Counted from the first letter of the stretch, positions 18,041-26,805 are shown. The stretch: 64,000 nucleotides of DNA from Ruania halotolerans (GCF_021049285.1 NZ_CP088017.1:3111380-3175379); one strand, 5' to 3'. Numbers and translations: made by a program. The notes: generated by a model not told the origin, from the sequence alone.

Positions 18041-21000
18041 CTAGCCGTCGGCCGGCTCCTCGGTAGGCTCCCCCGAGGAATCCTCAGCGGCTGTTCCACC
18101 GTAGAGCTCTTCCTCGGCAGCGATCGCGTCCTCCAGTGCGGCTTGCAGACGGTCCTGGGCTTCCCCGTAGGCGGTCCAGTCGCTGTTCGCCAACGCGGTG
18201 TTGGAATCTTCGATCGCCTGGCCCGCCGCAGCCAACGCTTCGTTCAGTTGCTGCTGGGCGCCCGTATCACCGGCACCGTCCGGGTCGCCTGAATCGCCCG
18301 AGCCGCCCGCTCCGGAGCCCTCATCGGGTTCGGGCTCCACACCCGCATCGCCGGCCTGTGCACCGGAATCGCCCTCGAACACCTGGTCCAGGGCCTCGTC
18401 GAGTGTCTGAGCGAACCCGATCTCGTCACCGAAGGCCACCAGCACCCGGCGCAACAGCGGGAACTGGGTACCGCCGGAGGACTGCACGTACACGGGCTGC
18501 ACGTACAGCACACCTCCACCCACAGGCAGGGTGAGCAGGTTGCCCTGGATCACCTGCGAGCCACCACGGCTGAGGATGTTCAGCTCGTTGGCGGCGGCGG
18601 TATCGGAGTCGAAGTTGTTCTGCACCTGCCCAGGGCCAGGCACCGTCACGTCACGGGGCAGCTCGAGCAAGGTGATCGTGCCGTAGTCTTCGGCAACCTC
18701 CCCAGGGGTGTCCCCTGGTTCGGCATTGACCGCCATGAACCCGGTCAGCACATTCCGCTCGTCACTGTTGATGATGTAACTCGACGTGAGCGAGAAGTTT
18801 GCTTCGTCCTCGCCCGGCATCGCCAGGGTCAGGTAGTAGGAGGGCTGCGGGGTCTCCTGACCGGACGTCGGATCGTCCGGGATCCGCCAGAAGTCACCAC
18901 CGGTGTAGAACGTGGCTGCGTCGGTCACGTGGTACTCCGTGAGCAACTCACGCTGCACCTTGAACAGGTCCTCGGGATAACGCAGGTGACTCATCAGCGA
19001 ACCGCTGATCTCGGAGATCGGCTTGATGGTGTTCGGGAAGATCTCCATCCAGGTCTGCAGCACCGGGTCCTCCGGGTCCCAGGCGTACAGCGTGACGGAC
19101 CCGTCGTAGGCGTTCACTACGGCCTTGACGGAGTTGCGGATGTAGTTGATGTATTCCGGAAGGGCCGCTGCGGCAAGTTGGTCCTGCTCGGTGAGGGAGT
19201 CGGTGATCGCCGATTCCAGCTCCTGTCGCGCCGAGTACGGGTACTCATTCGACGTGGTGTAGGCGTCCACGATCCAGACCACCTCACCCTGGCCGTCGTC
19301 GTTGGTGTCCACGACTGCCGGGTACGTCGAACCCTCAGTGTTCAGGAACGGCGCCACCCGGGAGACCCGCTCGATCGGATCGCGGTAGTACAGCACCTGC
19401 GATTCGTCAGTGACGCGGTCGGAGAACAGGATCTGCTCGCTGCCGAAGCGGGCGGCGTAGAGCAGCTTGTTGAAGAAGCCGCCGATTGAGGGACCACCAT
19501 CGCCGGTGAACGTGGTGTTCACCTGCCCGTTCGGGGCAGCGTCGTCGGGGTAGTCCAGCTCCCACGGGTCTGTGCCCTCGGGGGCGCCCACGATCGAGTA
19601 GTCCGGGGAGTTCGGGCTGAAGTAGATCCGCGGCTCGTACTCGCCGAGCACGCCAGTGCTGGGGATGCCGCTCTCCATGAACTGGGGGCGCCCATCCGCG
19701 CTGGTCACGTTGCCGCGTGCGGCCACCACGCCGAAGCCGTGAGTGAAGACCGTGTGGTCATTCACCCAGTTTCGTTCCTGGGACCCGGCGAGGTTGAGCT
19801 CACGCACGGCGATCACCGTGTCGGCGCTCTCGCCGTCGACGTCGTATCGATCCACCGAGAGGGTGTCCCGGAAATCGTAGTACTGCCGGTTCTGCTGCAG
19901 CTGACGGAACGTCGGAGAGACCACATTGGGATCGAGCAGACGGATACTGGCGGTGGAGTCTGCGTCCTCACGCAACGCGCCAGCCTCGGCCACGGTCTCC
20001 GCCTCATAGCGTTCCACCTCGACCCGGTCCAGGTCGTATGCGTCGTAGGTGGCCTCGATATTGCGCTGGATGTACTCAGCCTCAAGGTTCTGCGCGTTCG
20101 GGTTCACCCGCACCGACTGAATGATCGCCGGGTAGGCACCGCCCACGAGGATGCCCGAGACCACCATCAATGCCACACCGACCGCCGGCAGCCGCCAGTT
20201 CCCGCGCACTCCCGTCCACACGAAAAGCAGCGCCACGAACACACCCACGACGGCGAGGATCGCCTTGGCTGGGAGCACGGCGTTGATGTCGGTGTAGGAG
20301 GCGCCGTCGAAGCGTTCGCCGGCGTTGGACAGGACCGAGTACCGGTCCAGCCAGTAGTTGGCGGCGATCGCGAGGGTAATGATGGCGGCAAGGACCGCGG
20401 TGTGGGTGCGAGCCGCACGCGTGATCCGCTCGCCTCCCCCAGTCGGCTGCAATGCGCCGTACAGGTAGTGCGTGAAGACCGCGACGATGGCGGAGATGAT
20501 CGTGGTGGTCATCAGGAAGGACACGATGAAACGCACCATCGGCAGGGAGAACACGTAGAACGAGAGATCAATGCCGAATTGCGGATCTGAGCTTCCCCAC
20601 TCGGTGGCGTTCATCGCCAGCAAGACGGTCTGCCACTGGGCCGAGGCCGCCGAGCCGGCAAAGAAGCCGGCCACCAGGGGGGCACCCACGAAGACCACCC
20701 GGCGCAACGGTTCGAATGCCTCGCGGTACCGGTCCAGATCCTGCTGCTGTGGCGTGGTCGGCACATACATCGGCCGGTTCCGGTACGCCAGGCGCAGGTT
20801 CAGCCACAGCGCCCCGCCCATCACCAGGAAGCCGAGCGCGAACAGCACACCGCGAGTAAGCCACTCGGTCCTGATCACCTGGCCAAAGCCGACCTGCTCG
20901 AACCACAGCCACTCAGTCCAGAAGCGGGCCAGTATGAGGACGACGACGACGACACCGGCGAGCACCAGCACGGTGGGGAGCAGCGGGCCGCGGCGGCGCT

Positions 21001-21043
21001 CCCCAGAGGATGGGGAGGCGGGGCGGGAAGCGGCGGAGGACAC
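18041..21043 (-). CDS. UPF0182 family large membrane protein
   Basis: A 1000-residue protein of the UPF0182 family. The first ~330 residues carry about seven transmembrane segments, beginning with LPTVLVLAGVVVVVLILARF (about 22-41). A large extracytoplasmic domain follows, with family-typical stretches such as RNYNIEATYDAYDL-like EYIQRNIEATYDAYDLDRV, RQYYDFRDTLSVDRYDV and VFTHGFGVVAARGN. The C-terminal ~120 residues are acidic and low in complexity (Asp/Gly/Ser-rich, then a helical stretch). Homologues are universal in actinobacteria (Rv3193c in M. tuberculosis) without established biochemistry. The GTG start has GAGGTG about ten nucleotides upstream. Confidence 0.9.
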   Translation of the reverse strand: MSSAASRPASPSSGERRRGPLLPTVLVLAGVVVVVLILARFWTEWLWFEQVGFGQVIRTEWLTRGVLFALGFLVMGGALWLNLRLAYRNRPMYVPTTPQQQDLDRYREAFEPLRRVVFVGAPLVAGFFAGSAASAQWQTVLLAMNATEWGSSDPQFGIDLSFYVFSLPMVRFIVSFLMTTTIISAIVAVFTHYLYGALQPTGGGERITRAARTHTAVLAAIITLAIAANYWLDRYSVLSNAGERFDGASYTDINAVLPAKAILAVVGVFVALLFVWTGVRGNWRLPAVGVALMVVSGILVGGAYPAIIQSVRVNPNAQNLEAEYIQRNIEATYDAYDLDRVEVERYEAETVAEAGALREDADSTASIRLLDPNVVSPTFRQLQQNRQYYDFRDTLSVDRYDVDGESADTVIAVRELNLAGSQERNWVNDHTVFTHGFGVVAARGNVTSADGRPQFMESGIPSTGVLGEYEPRIYFSPNSPDYSIVGAPEGTDPWELDYPDDAAPNGQVNTTFTGDGGPSIGGFFNKLLYAARFGSEQILFSDRVTDESQVLYYRDPIERVSRVAPFLNTEGSTYPAVVDTNDDGQGEVVWIVDAYTTSNEYPYSARQELESAITDSLTEQDQLAAAALPEYINYIRNSVKAVVNAYDGSVTLYAWDPEDPVLQTWMEIFPNTIKPISEISGSLMSHLRYPEDLFKVQRELLTEYHVTDAATFYTGGDFWRIPDDPTSGQETPQPSYYLTLAMPGEDEANFSLTSSYIINSDERNVLTGFMAVNAEPGDTPGEVAEDYGTITLLELPRDVTVPGPGQVQNNFDSDTAAANELNILSRGGSQVIQGNLLTLPVGGGVLYVQPVYVQSSGGTQFPLLRRVLVAFGDEIGFAQTLDEALDQVFEGDSGAQAGDAGVEPEPDEGSGAGGSGDSGDPDGAGDTGAQQQLNEALAAAGQAIEDSNTALANSDWTAYGEAQDRLQAALEDAIAAEEELYGGTAAEDSSGEPTEEPADG

Positions 21044-21208
21044 GGACTACACCTCGGGTTCGTAGGACTCGGGCACGTTCGGTGCGGCTCAACTGGTTCG
21101 GTCCTGGCGGCCGACTCGCGCCGCCAGGCGCAGTCGGCCTCAGCTGGACCAACGCATGAGCCGTCCATGAAGTTTCGCATACCTCGCGCTGACTGCGACG
21201 ATGGGGTG

Positions 21209-21745
21209 ATGACCTCCGAGATCAGCGCACGTACCCGTGCTCTTGCCGTGACCTGCGTGGAGATCGAGCGGCACGTCGGCACACGCGGGTGGGACGGCCC
21301 GATCGCCGTGTTCTCGCTCGTGCGATCGGCCCAGATCGTGGCAGCCAGTCCGCACCTCGCCCAGGAGCTTCCCGACGGCGCAGCCGAGGATCCCGAACAC
21401 CTCACCTCTATCGAGCAGGACGGGCTCCCCGAGGCCGAGACGCTGGAGGATTTACTCGCCCAGCTTGCGTGGCCGGAGACTGTGGACGGTGCCGCGATCG
21501 TGGTGGAGCGGATGGTGGTGCCACCGGAGGCGGAGGCGCAGATGCCCACCGATCCTGAGGAAGGACTCGCCTATTTGATGGCGCACCCGGATCGTCAGGA
21601 CATGCGGATCGCCGTCGGGGTGCTGCGCACCGGGGAGACCTGGTGTGCGCTGCGTTCACGTGCGAACGACAGTGATGATGCCGTCGCGGGCGGTCCGGAC
21701 GCCGTCCCTGGCCTGGCTCAGGCCCTGGCCAGCACCCTGCGCTAA
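21209..21745 (+). CDS. PPA1309 family protein
   Basis: A 178-residue soluble protein of an actinobacterial family with no assigned role. Recognisable stretches are ARTRALAVTCVEIERHVGTR near the N terminus, GWDGPIAVFSLVRSAQ, and ERMVVPPEAE in the middle. The last part, MRIAVGVLRTGETWCALR, is typical. The ATG at 21209 is preceded by GGGGTG at close spacing; an upstream in-frame ATG lacks such a site. It is divergent from the UPF0182 gene, as in other actinobacteria. Confidence 0.78.
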   Translation: MTSEISARTRALAVTCVEIERHVGTRGWDGPIAVFSLVRSAQIVAASPHLAQELPDGAAEDPEHLTSIEQDGLPEAETLEDLLAQLAWPETVDGAAIVVERMVVPPEAEAQMPTDPEEGLAYLMAHPDRQDMRIAVGVLRTGETWCALRSRANDSDDAVAGGPDAVPGLAQALASTLR

Positions 21746-21781
21746 CGCGCCCGAACGCACCCGCCCTTCGCCGAGTGAAGT

Positions 21782-21810
21782 GGGTGGGTGGCGGTTGAGA
21801 GGTGGGTGGG
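21782..21810 (+). repeat. G-rich tract with G-quadruplex potential
   Basis: Between the convergent PPA1309 and YlbL genes, two GGGTGGG blocks (21782-21788 and 21804-21810) give four G3 runs with loops of 1, 15 and 1 nt. This could form a quadruplex on the plus strand; whether it acts as a terminator or is only composition bias is unknown. Confidence 0.35.
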
Positions 21811-21816
21811 TGGTGG

Positions 21817-22911
21817 CTAGCAGGCCGGTAGGTCTGCTGTGTCGCCATCGGCGATCGACTCGACGGCATCCCTCGCCTCTTCCAGGGTGCTGATGGCAAT
21901 CACCTGCAGCCCGTCCGGCACCGCTCCGCTCACCTCACCGCAGTTGCCAGACGGGGCGAGGAAGAACTCGGCACCGTCGCGTTCAGCGGCGAACATCTTC
22001 AGGGTGATCCCGCCGATCGGACCCACGGTTCCCTCGAGGCTGATGGTGCCCGTACCGGCCACCACGTGTCCGCCGGTCAGCTCACCCTCGGTGAGCAGAT
22101 CCACGATGCCGAGGGCGAACATCGTGCCGGCGCTGGGCCCGCCGACGTTGTCGATCTGAATCTGCACGTCCACCGGATACTCGAATTCCGCATCGAGATA
22201 GATGCCGAGCACGCTCATCCCGGCGCCGTCATCGGTGGTCACGACGTCAAGCTCGGTCTCCTCGCCGTCTCGGAGCACCTCCAGGGTGACGATGCTTCCT
22301 GCGGGTGTCTCGTCCAGCACGTTCGCGAGCGCCTGGTAGGTGGTCACCTCCGTGCGGGCGCCGGCGGAACTGATCGCCGTCACAACGTCCCCCTCGGCCA
22401 CGACGCCATCGGCCCCCATGGTTGGGTCGGCGCCGACGACCTCGAGTTCGGCGGGCACCTCGTACCCGAGCGACGTCAATGCAGCCACCGTCGCGTTCTC
22501 CTGCGAGGAGATCATCTGCTGAGCAGCGATCTGCTCCTGCTCCTGCTCGGTGACCTCGGGATCGATCACCCCTTCGACCGGGAGCACCCGCCGCCCGGGG
22601 TCCACCCAGCCACGCACCACACTCCCGGTGTCCACCGGGAATCCGGGTCCGCCAGCAGTAGTCACCGTCGTCAGCCGCAACTGGCCATCGGTCGGGTAGG
22701 TCTCGGCTCCGGAAATGGTGATCAGCTCAGTGTCCGAGACCTCTCCGAGGGTGTCGAATGTGGGTCCTGCACCCTGGATGGCGTAGGGCACCGGGGTGAG
22801 CATCATGATCAACAGCAGTCCAAGGGTGGCCACGCCGCTGATCAACATCGTGATCGACCGACTTCCGACGCGGCCGGTGAGCGCGTGCAACCCACGTGAA
22901 GTGTCGTCCAT
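21817..22911 (-). CDS. YlbL-type PDZ / Lon-like S16 serine protease
   Basis: A 364-residue membrane-anchored protease. A single transmembrane segment (about residues 20-42) is followed by a spacer, a PDZ domain (about 165-230) and a Lon-type proteolytic domain. The catalytic Ser is in GGPSAGTMFAL (about 275) and the catalytic Lys in GGITLKMFAA (about 318). YlbL relatives degrade regulatory proteins at the outer face of the membrane. It is convergent with PPA1309 and divergent from the next metallopeptidase-like gene, as in other actinobacteria. Confidence 0.88.
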   Translation of the reverse strand: MDDTSRGLHALTGRVGSRSITMLISGVATLGLLLIMMLTPVPYAIQGAGPTFDTLGEVSDTELITISGAETYPTDGQLRLTTVTTAGGPGFPVDTGSVVRGWVDPGRRVLPVEGVIDPEVTEQEQEQIAAQQMISSQENATVAALTSLGYEVPAELEVVGADPTMGADGVVAEGDVVTAISSAGARTEVTTYQALANVLDETPAGSIVTLEVLRDGEETELDVVTTDDGAGMSVLGIYLDAEFEYPVDVQIQIDNVGGPSAGTMFALGIVDLLTEGELTGGHVVAGTGTISLEGTVGPIGGITLKMFAAERDGAEFFLAPSGNCGEVSGAVPDGLQVIAISTLEEARDAVESIADGDTADLPAC

Positions 22912-23000
22912 ACCCCCATCATCGCGCGTTCCGCGTGCGCCCTGAGCGAAAGGTCACGTGCAGGCCTGCCCAGCGCTCGAGCGTGTGGTTACCGTGAGGC

Positions 23001-24410
23001 ATGAGCGAGGACTCCCGGGAACAGTGGCGCCAGATGTTGGAGCAGATGCTCGGCAAGGAAGGCGCGGATGAGGCGATGCGCGCCTTCGAGGCCAGCGGGA
23101 TCGACCCGGGGCAGCTCGGCGGCACCGGCTTCGGCTCCGACCCAGCCCAGCTGCAGGCCGCGATGGCCCAGATGCAGCAGTTGCTGGCCGCGGGCAACGA
23201 TGGCGACTCGCATTGGAAGATGGCTCACGATGTCGCGCGGCAGGTGGCACACACCGGCGGCGATCCTGCGGTGAGCGCCGCCGATGCCGAGCAGATCCGC
23301 AGCGCTTTGACCGTGGCCGATCTGTGGTTGGACGCGGCCACAGAGCTTCCGCCCTCGGGGGGATCGATGATCGCAGCCTCGCGGGCGGAGTGGGTGGAGC
23401 GCACGCTGCCCACCTGGCGCGCCGTGGCCGAACCGGTGGGCACCTCAGTGGCCGAAGCACTGGCCACGTTGTTGGACCCGGAACGTCTCGGACCCGACGG
23501 CGAGCACGGCGCACCCGGTATGCCTGAGTTGCCCTTCGGCGGTATGGACATCACCGCCATGATGCGCACCCTCGGGTCGGCCTCTTTCGCCATGCAGGTG
23601 GGCCAGGGGGCGGGAACTCTCGCCCGCGAGGTATTCGGCGGTACCGACGTGGGCCTGCCCTTGCTGCGTGAGCCCGGTCTGATGATGGTGCCCGCCAATG
23701 TCCGGGAGTTCGCCGACGGCCTGGACGCTCCGGAGGATGAGGTGCGGCACTTCCTCGCTGTGCGTGAAGCTGCCCATGCACGCTTGTTCGCGCACGTGCC
23801 GTGGTTGCGGGCGCACCTCCTCGGGGCAGTGGAGCAGTACGCGCAGAACATTGACATCGACCTCGATCAGATGGAGGAAGCGGTCCGCAGCATTGATGCC
23901 ACCGATGTGGATCAACTGCGCCAGGCACTCTCCGCGGGGATCTTCGTGCCGAAACCCACCCCCACCCAGGCCCAGGCCTTGCTGCGGTTGGAGACGGCGC
24001 TGGCTCTGGTGGAGGGCTGGGTGGAAGAGGTCACCGCTGCGGCGGTCGCCCCGCACCTTCCCCACGGTGTGCCGCTCCGGGAGATGCTGCGCCGCCGCCG
24101 CGCGGCCGGTGGCCCCGCAGAGGACACCTTCCAGACCCTGGTGGGTCTGGAACTCCGGCCACGGCGTGCCCGGGACGCCTCCACACTGTGGGCACTGGTA
24201 GCTCGCGAGCAGGGCACCGCCGCTCGCGACCGGCTGTGGTCTCACCCGGATGTGTTCCCGACCGACACCGATCTGGATGCCCCGAGTGAGTTCCTCACCA
24301 AACGTGCAGCAGAGGCGATCGCCGACTCTGAGATGGATGCCGCCCTGGCAGCCATGCTGGACGGGGAATCCGATTCCCGTGACGGCCATGGCGAGGACGA
24401 GGGGCGCTGA
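23001..24410 (+). CDS. zinc-dependent metalloprotease-like protein (DUF2342)
   Basis: A 469-residue protein of the actinobacterial DUF2342 family, sometimes labelled coenzyme-F420-associated or putative hydrolase. The central stretch FLAVREAAHARLFAHVPWLR (about residues 249-268) is the family hallmark and resembles a metal-binding helix with His residues. No signal peptide is present, and the first ~75 residues are Gln/Met-rich. The ATG lies five bases after a possible -10 (TACCGT at 22990-22995) with no Shine-Dalgarno sequence, so a leaderless start is likely. No F420 gene is nearby, so the F420 label is not supported here. Confidence 0.8.
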   Translation: MSEDSREQWRQMLEQMLGKEGADEAMRAFEASGIDPGQLGGTGFGSDPAQLQAAMAQMQQLLAAGNDGDSHWKMAHDVARQVAHTGGDPAVSAADAEQIRSALTVADLWLDAATELPPSGGSMIAASRAEWVERTLPTWRAVAEPVGTSVAEALATLLDPERLGPDGEHGAPGMPELPFGGMDITAMMRTLGSASFAMQVGQGAGTLAREVFGGTDVGLPLLREPGLMMVPANVREFADGLDAPEDEVRHFLAVREAAHARLFAHVPWLRAHLLGAVEQYAQNIDIDLDQMEEAVRSIDATDVDQLRQALSAGIFVPKPTPTQAQALLRLETALALVEGWVEEVTAAAVAPHLPHGVPLREMLRRRRAAGGPAEDTFQTLVGLELRPRRARDASTLWALVAREQGTAARDRLWSHPDVFPTDTDLDAPSEFLTKRAAEAIADSEMDAALAAMLDGESDSRDGHGEDEGR

Positions 24411-24417
24411 GCGCCGA

Positions 24418-24945
24418 TCAGCCGTGTTCGGCGTAGGTGACGCCCAGCAGGAAGCCGCGGGCGCGTTCAGTCTGCGGGTAGCGCTGCAGGAGAGCCCAGA
24501 ACGCCTCGTCGTGCCCGGGCTCAATGAGATGAGCAAGCTCGTGGAGCAGGACGTAATCGAGTACCCACCCGGGCATTCCCTGGACGCGGTCGGAGATGCG
24601 GATCGTGCCGCTCGCTGGAGTGCATGACCCCCAGCGCAGGCCCTGATTGCTGACCCAGGTGACAGCGTGCGGTGTGGCCCGTCCGTCCAGGTATCGCTCG
24701 GCAAGGTCCTGAGCACGTGTGGTCAGGACGTCCGCGTCGGGTCGGCGCCGACGTTCGGAGGCGGCCAGACGAGCGAGCATCCGACGCACCCAGCGGTCCT
24801 CCTCGGCCCGCGAGAACCGACTCGGAATGGCCACCACCGTGCAGCCGTCCTCGCGAAAGGCGGAAACGGTCTTGCGCCGGCGGGCACTACGCCGGACCAC
24901 GACGGTCTCCCCGTCCACCTCCCGGGACGCATCCGCGGTGTTCAC
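24418..24945 (-). CDS. YgjP-like zinc metallopeptidase (DUF45)
   Basis: A 175-residue DUF45/YgjP-type metallopeptidase. Zinc motif HELAH lies near residue 135, with downstream PGHDEAFWALLQRYP supplying the third ligand region, and LRWGSCTPASGTIRIS is the conserved segment ahead of it. The start is uncertain: the GTG at 24943-24945 matches the usual N terminus of the family, but no Shine-Dalgarno sequence is visible and an 81-codon longer frame exists. The gene is convergent with the DUF2342 gene and divergent from the ThiF-like gene, with ~100 bp between. Confidence 0.82.
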   Translation of the reverse strand: MNTADASREVDGETVVVRRSARRRKTVSAFREDGCTVVAIPSRFSRAEEDRWVRRMLARLAASERRRRPDADVLTTRAQDLAERYLDGRATPHAVTWVSNQGLRWGSCTPASGTIRISDRVQGMPGWVLDYVLLHELAHLIEPGHDEAFWALLQRYPQTERARGFLLGVTYAEHG

Positions 24946-25047
24946 GCGAATAGCGTGGCACACCTCGGCCCGGTTATCCACAGGTGTACTGCGGCCTCTC
25001 CGCATCGGCTGCCTCGGATATGTCAGGCTCGCGCCAAGGAGGCACGC

Positions 25048-26058
25048 ATGCGAGTTCGACCCGGATATGAGGTCTACTGGCGGGAGCCAGGGGTGAGCCA
25101 GTTCGGCTTGGACCCCCGGTGCTCGGTGGTGTTCGACGGGTTGAGCGAACGTGCTCAGCGCCTCCTCGAACGCGCCCCTGAGGTCCACGACATCTCGATG
25201 CTCCGCGAACGTGGCAACCTGCTGGGGATGACCTCGGCGCAGGTGCGCGAGGTCATCGACCGCATGGAGCGGGCCGGCCTCCTCACGGAGCAGCCCGTCG
25301 GTGAGGAAGACGGACCGGATGCGCGCTATTGGAGTCAGGCGGCAGGCGCCGGGCAGGAGCGCCCGGCGGACCGTCGGACGGCCGTGGTCGAAATCCGGGG
25401 GATGGACAGCATCGGACTGCGGGTGGCACTGATCGCCGCCCAGGCGGGGGTGGGCACGCTACTGCTGCGAGACGAGACCGCGGTGACCATGTGTGATGTC
25501 TCGCCAGGGTTGTTCCGCCCGGGCGACGTGGGCCAACCGCGGGAGCGCGCAGCACTGGCGCTGCTTCGGACAGCCGCGCCGCAGGTGCTGGTGAGCGCAC
25601 CGGAAGGCAGACACCCCGACCTGGTCGTACTCGTCCAACACGACGTGGTGGATCCGGTGGCCGTCCGTGCCCTGATGCGGGACGACGTGGCGCACCTGAG
25701 CGTGCTCACTGGGGGGCTTGCGGTGACGGTCGGGCCAATGGTGCGGCCAGGCTTGGGGGTCTGTACGCGGTGCCTGGACCTGTATCGGTGCGCCGAGGAC
25801 GAGCGTTGGCCCGCGGTGGCGACCCAAGCGGCAACGCGCGCTGCCCTCCGCTCGCGGGGGACGGAGACCAGCCTTACGTGGTCCGGGGCCGCGCTGGCGG
25901 CCCAGCAACTCCTCGCCGCAGTGGACGGCCGGGCAGTCGCGGCCGATGGTGCCACGCTCGAGCTGACGGCATGGGACGCGGTGCCTGCCGTGCGCCACTG
26001 GCAGCCGCATCCTTCGTGTGGGTGCACGGTCGCTGCGCTCACGGCCTACGCCGGTTGA
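25048..26058 (+). CDS. ThiF/E1-like protein (cyclodehydratase-type, leader-binding fold)
   Basis: A 336-residue protein. An N-terminal winged-helix-like part (about residues 1-85; ERGNLLGMTSAQVREVIDRM) resembles the peptide-binding region of RiPP cyclodehydratase partner proteins. It is followed by an E1/ThiF-like Rossmann region. Two Cys pairs, CTRC (about 236-239) and CGC near the C terminus (HPSCGCT), look like the structural zinc site of E1 enzymes. The nucleotide-binding glycine motif is degenerate (IRGMDSIGLRVALIAAQ), so adenylation may be lost. AAGGAGG six nucleotides before the ATG gives a firm start. No YcaO gene is present. It is convergent with whiB7. Confidence 0.7.
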   Translation: MRVRPGYEVYWREPGVSQFGLDPRCSVVFDGLSERAQRLLERAPEVHDISMLRERGNLLGMTSAQVREVIDRMERAGLLTEQPVGEEDGPDARYWSQAAGAGQERPADRRTAVVEIRGMDSIGLRVALIAAQAGVGTLLLRDETAVTMCDVSPGLFRPGDVGQPRERAALALLRTAAPQVLVSAPEGRHPDLVVLVQHDVVDPVAVRALMRDDVAHLSVLTGGLAVTVGPMVRPGLGVCTRCLDLYRCAEDERWPAVATQAATRAALRSRGTETSLTWSGAALAAQQLLAAVDGRAVAADGATLELTAWDAVPAVRHWQPHPSCGCTVAALTAYAG

Positions 26059-26121
26059 GCTGACGGCTCACTCCGATTGATCAGAAGGTCACGCCGCCAC
26101 TGTGGTGGCCGGGCGCCCGCC

Positions 26122-26490
26122 TCACGCAGCGGACGTGCTACGCGAGGCGGACGGGGCATAGGGGTCGTTCTTGCGAGGACGTCCACGCCCGCGCTTGCGG
26201 GCCACAACCTGGCCGTCGACGAAGACTTCGCCGCCCCAGACTCCCCACGGCTCTTGCCGTTCCAAGGCGCCGGCCAGACACTCCGCCTTGAGCGGGCATG
26301 ACACGCAGAGTGACTTGGCCCGTTCGATCTCGTCGGTGCGCTCGGCGAACCAGAGGTCTGCTGAGGTGGCGTCCTGGCAGGGAAGGGGTTGGTCGTCAAC
26401 CGCGGCGAGATCGATCGATGTGGACGGGAAGTTCCAGCTAGTCGCCGACCCTCCGCGGGTGAGTTGGTCGAGAACTGAGGTGTACTGCAC
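26122..26490 (-). CDS. whiB7: WhiB7-type iron-sulfur transcriptional regulator with AT-hook
   Basis: A 122-residue Wbl protein. Four cysteines (about 38, 62, 65 and 71; C-x23-C-x2-C-x5-C) would bind a [4Fe-4S] cluster, and the turn GVWGGE follows at about 83-88. The C-terminal RGRGRPRK (about 100-107) is the AT-hook that distinguishes WhiB7, the activator of intrinsic antibiotic-resistance genes that works with the primary sigma factor. The GTG start is preferred because CAGGAG lies six bases upstream; an in-frame ATG six codons earlier has no such site. It is preceded by a long leader with a small ORF and a terminator-like hairpin. Confidence 0.9.
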   Translation of the reverse strand: MQYTSVLDQLTRGGSATSWNFPSTSIDLAAVDDQPLPCQDATSADLWFAERTDEIERAKSLCVSCPLKAECLAGALERQEPWGVWGGEVFVDGQVVARKRGRGRPRKNDPYAPSASRSTSAA

Positions 26491-26570
26491 GAGATGCTCC
26501 TGAGGCATGGTGGGTGATGAGCCGGAGAGGTCCGGTATCACTCGGCGAGGTGTCGCTCGCAAACGAGTAA

Positions 26571-26601
26571 GGCCGCGGACCCGTGAGGGGGCTCCGCGGC
26601 C
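26571..26601 (-). terminator. putative attenuator hairpin in the whiB7 leader
   Basis: On the minus strand GGCCGCGGA (26593-26601) pairs perfectly with TCCGCGGCC (26571-26579) around a 13-nt loop that itself can add three C:G pairs. It is followed by TTACTCGTTTG, a weak U-rich tail. It sits 25 bp past the stop of the small leader ORF and ~80 bp before whiB7, the position expected of a leader terminator. Confidence 0.7.
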
Positions 26602-26625
26602 TGGTCTGCTACAGGAGAGGTGCTC

Positions 26626-26805
26626 TCAGAGCAGTTCCGGGGCGGAGCCTGGTGCGGAGTTGCCGCCGATGGCGGGGTCACCACCGATGGTGGCTCCCGT
26701 GCCGATCTGGCCGGCGGCAGAGCGTGGGCGCACAAAGGTGAACGCACGCAGGTCACTCAGCCGCACGCCGATCGTCGACGCGCTGATCTGGTTCTTCATC
26801 TCCAC
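26626..26805 (-). CDS. small leader ORF (59 aa) upstream of whiB7
   Basis: A 59-residue open frame starting at GTG (26803-26805), with GGAGGTG eight nucleotides upstream, one of the strongest ribosome-binding sites in the window. An ATG two codons later is the alternative. The N-terminal half is helical and charged (MKNQISASTIGVRLSDLR), and the second half is Gly/Ala/Pro-rich (TIGGDPAIGGNS), ending in two Leu. About 80% of codons end in G or C, as in real genes here. The stop codon lies in the loop of a TGCTC/GAGCA hairpin, just ahead of the terminator hairpin. It could be the whiB7 regulatory uORF, a functional small protein or a peptide precursor; it was not recognised as a known family. 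Confidence 0.6.
   Translation of the reverse strand: MEMKNQISASTIGVRLSDLRAFTFVRPRSAAGQIGTGATIGGDPAIGGNSAPGSAPELL

Noticed and set aside
23001-24410. Coenzyme F420 biosynthesis enzyme
   Set aside because: The label comes from phylogenetic association of the family only; no F420 gene or cofactor motif is seen here.
24974-24982. A perfect DnaA-box sequence TTATCCACA
   Set aside because: It is a single copy with no cluster of boxes, no AT-rich unwinding region and no dnaA/dnaN nearby, so it is not an origin; at most a chance or regulatory site.
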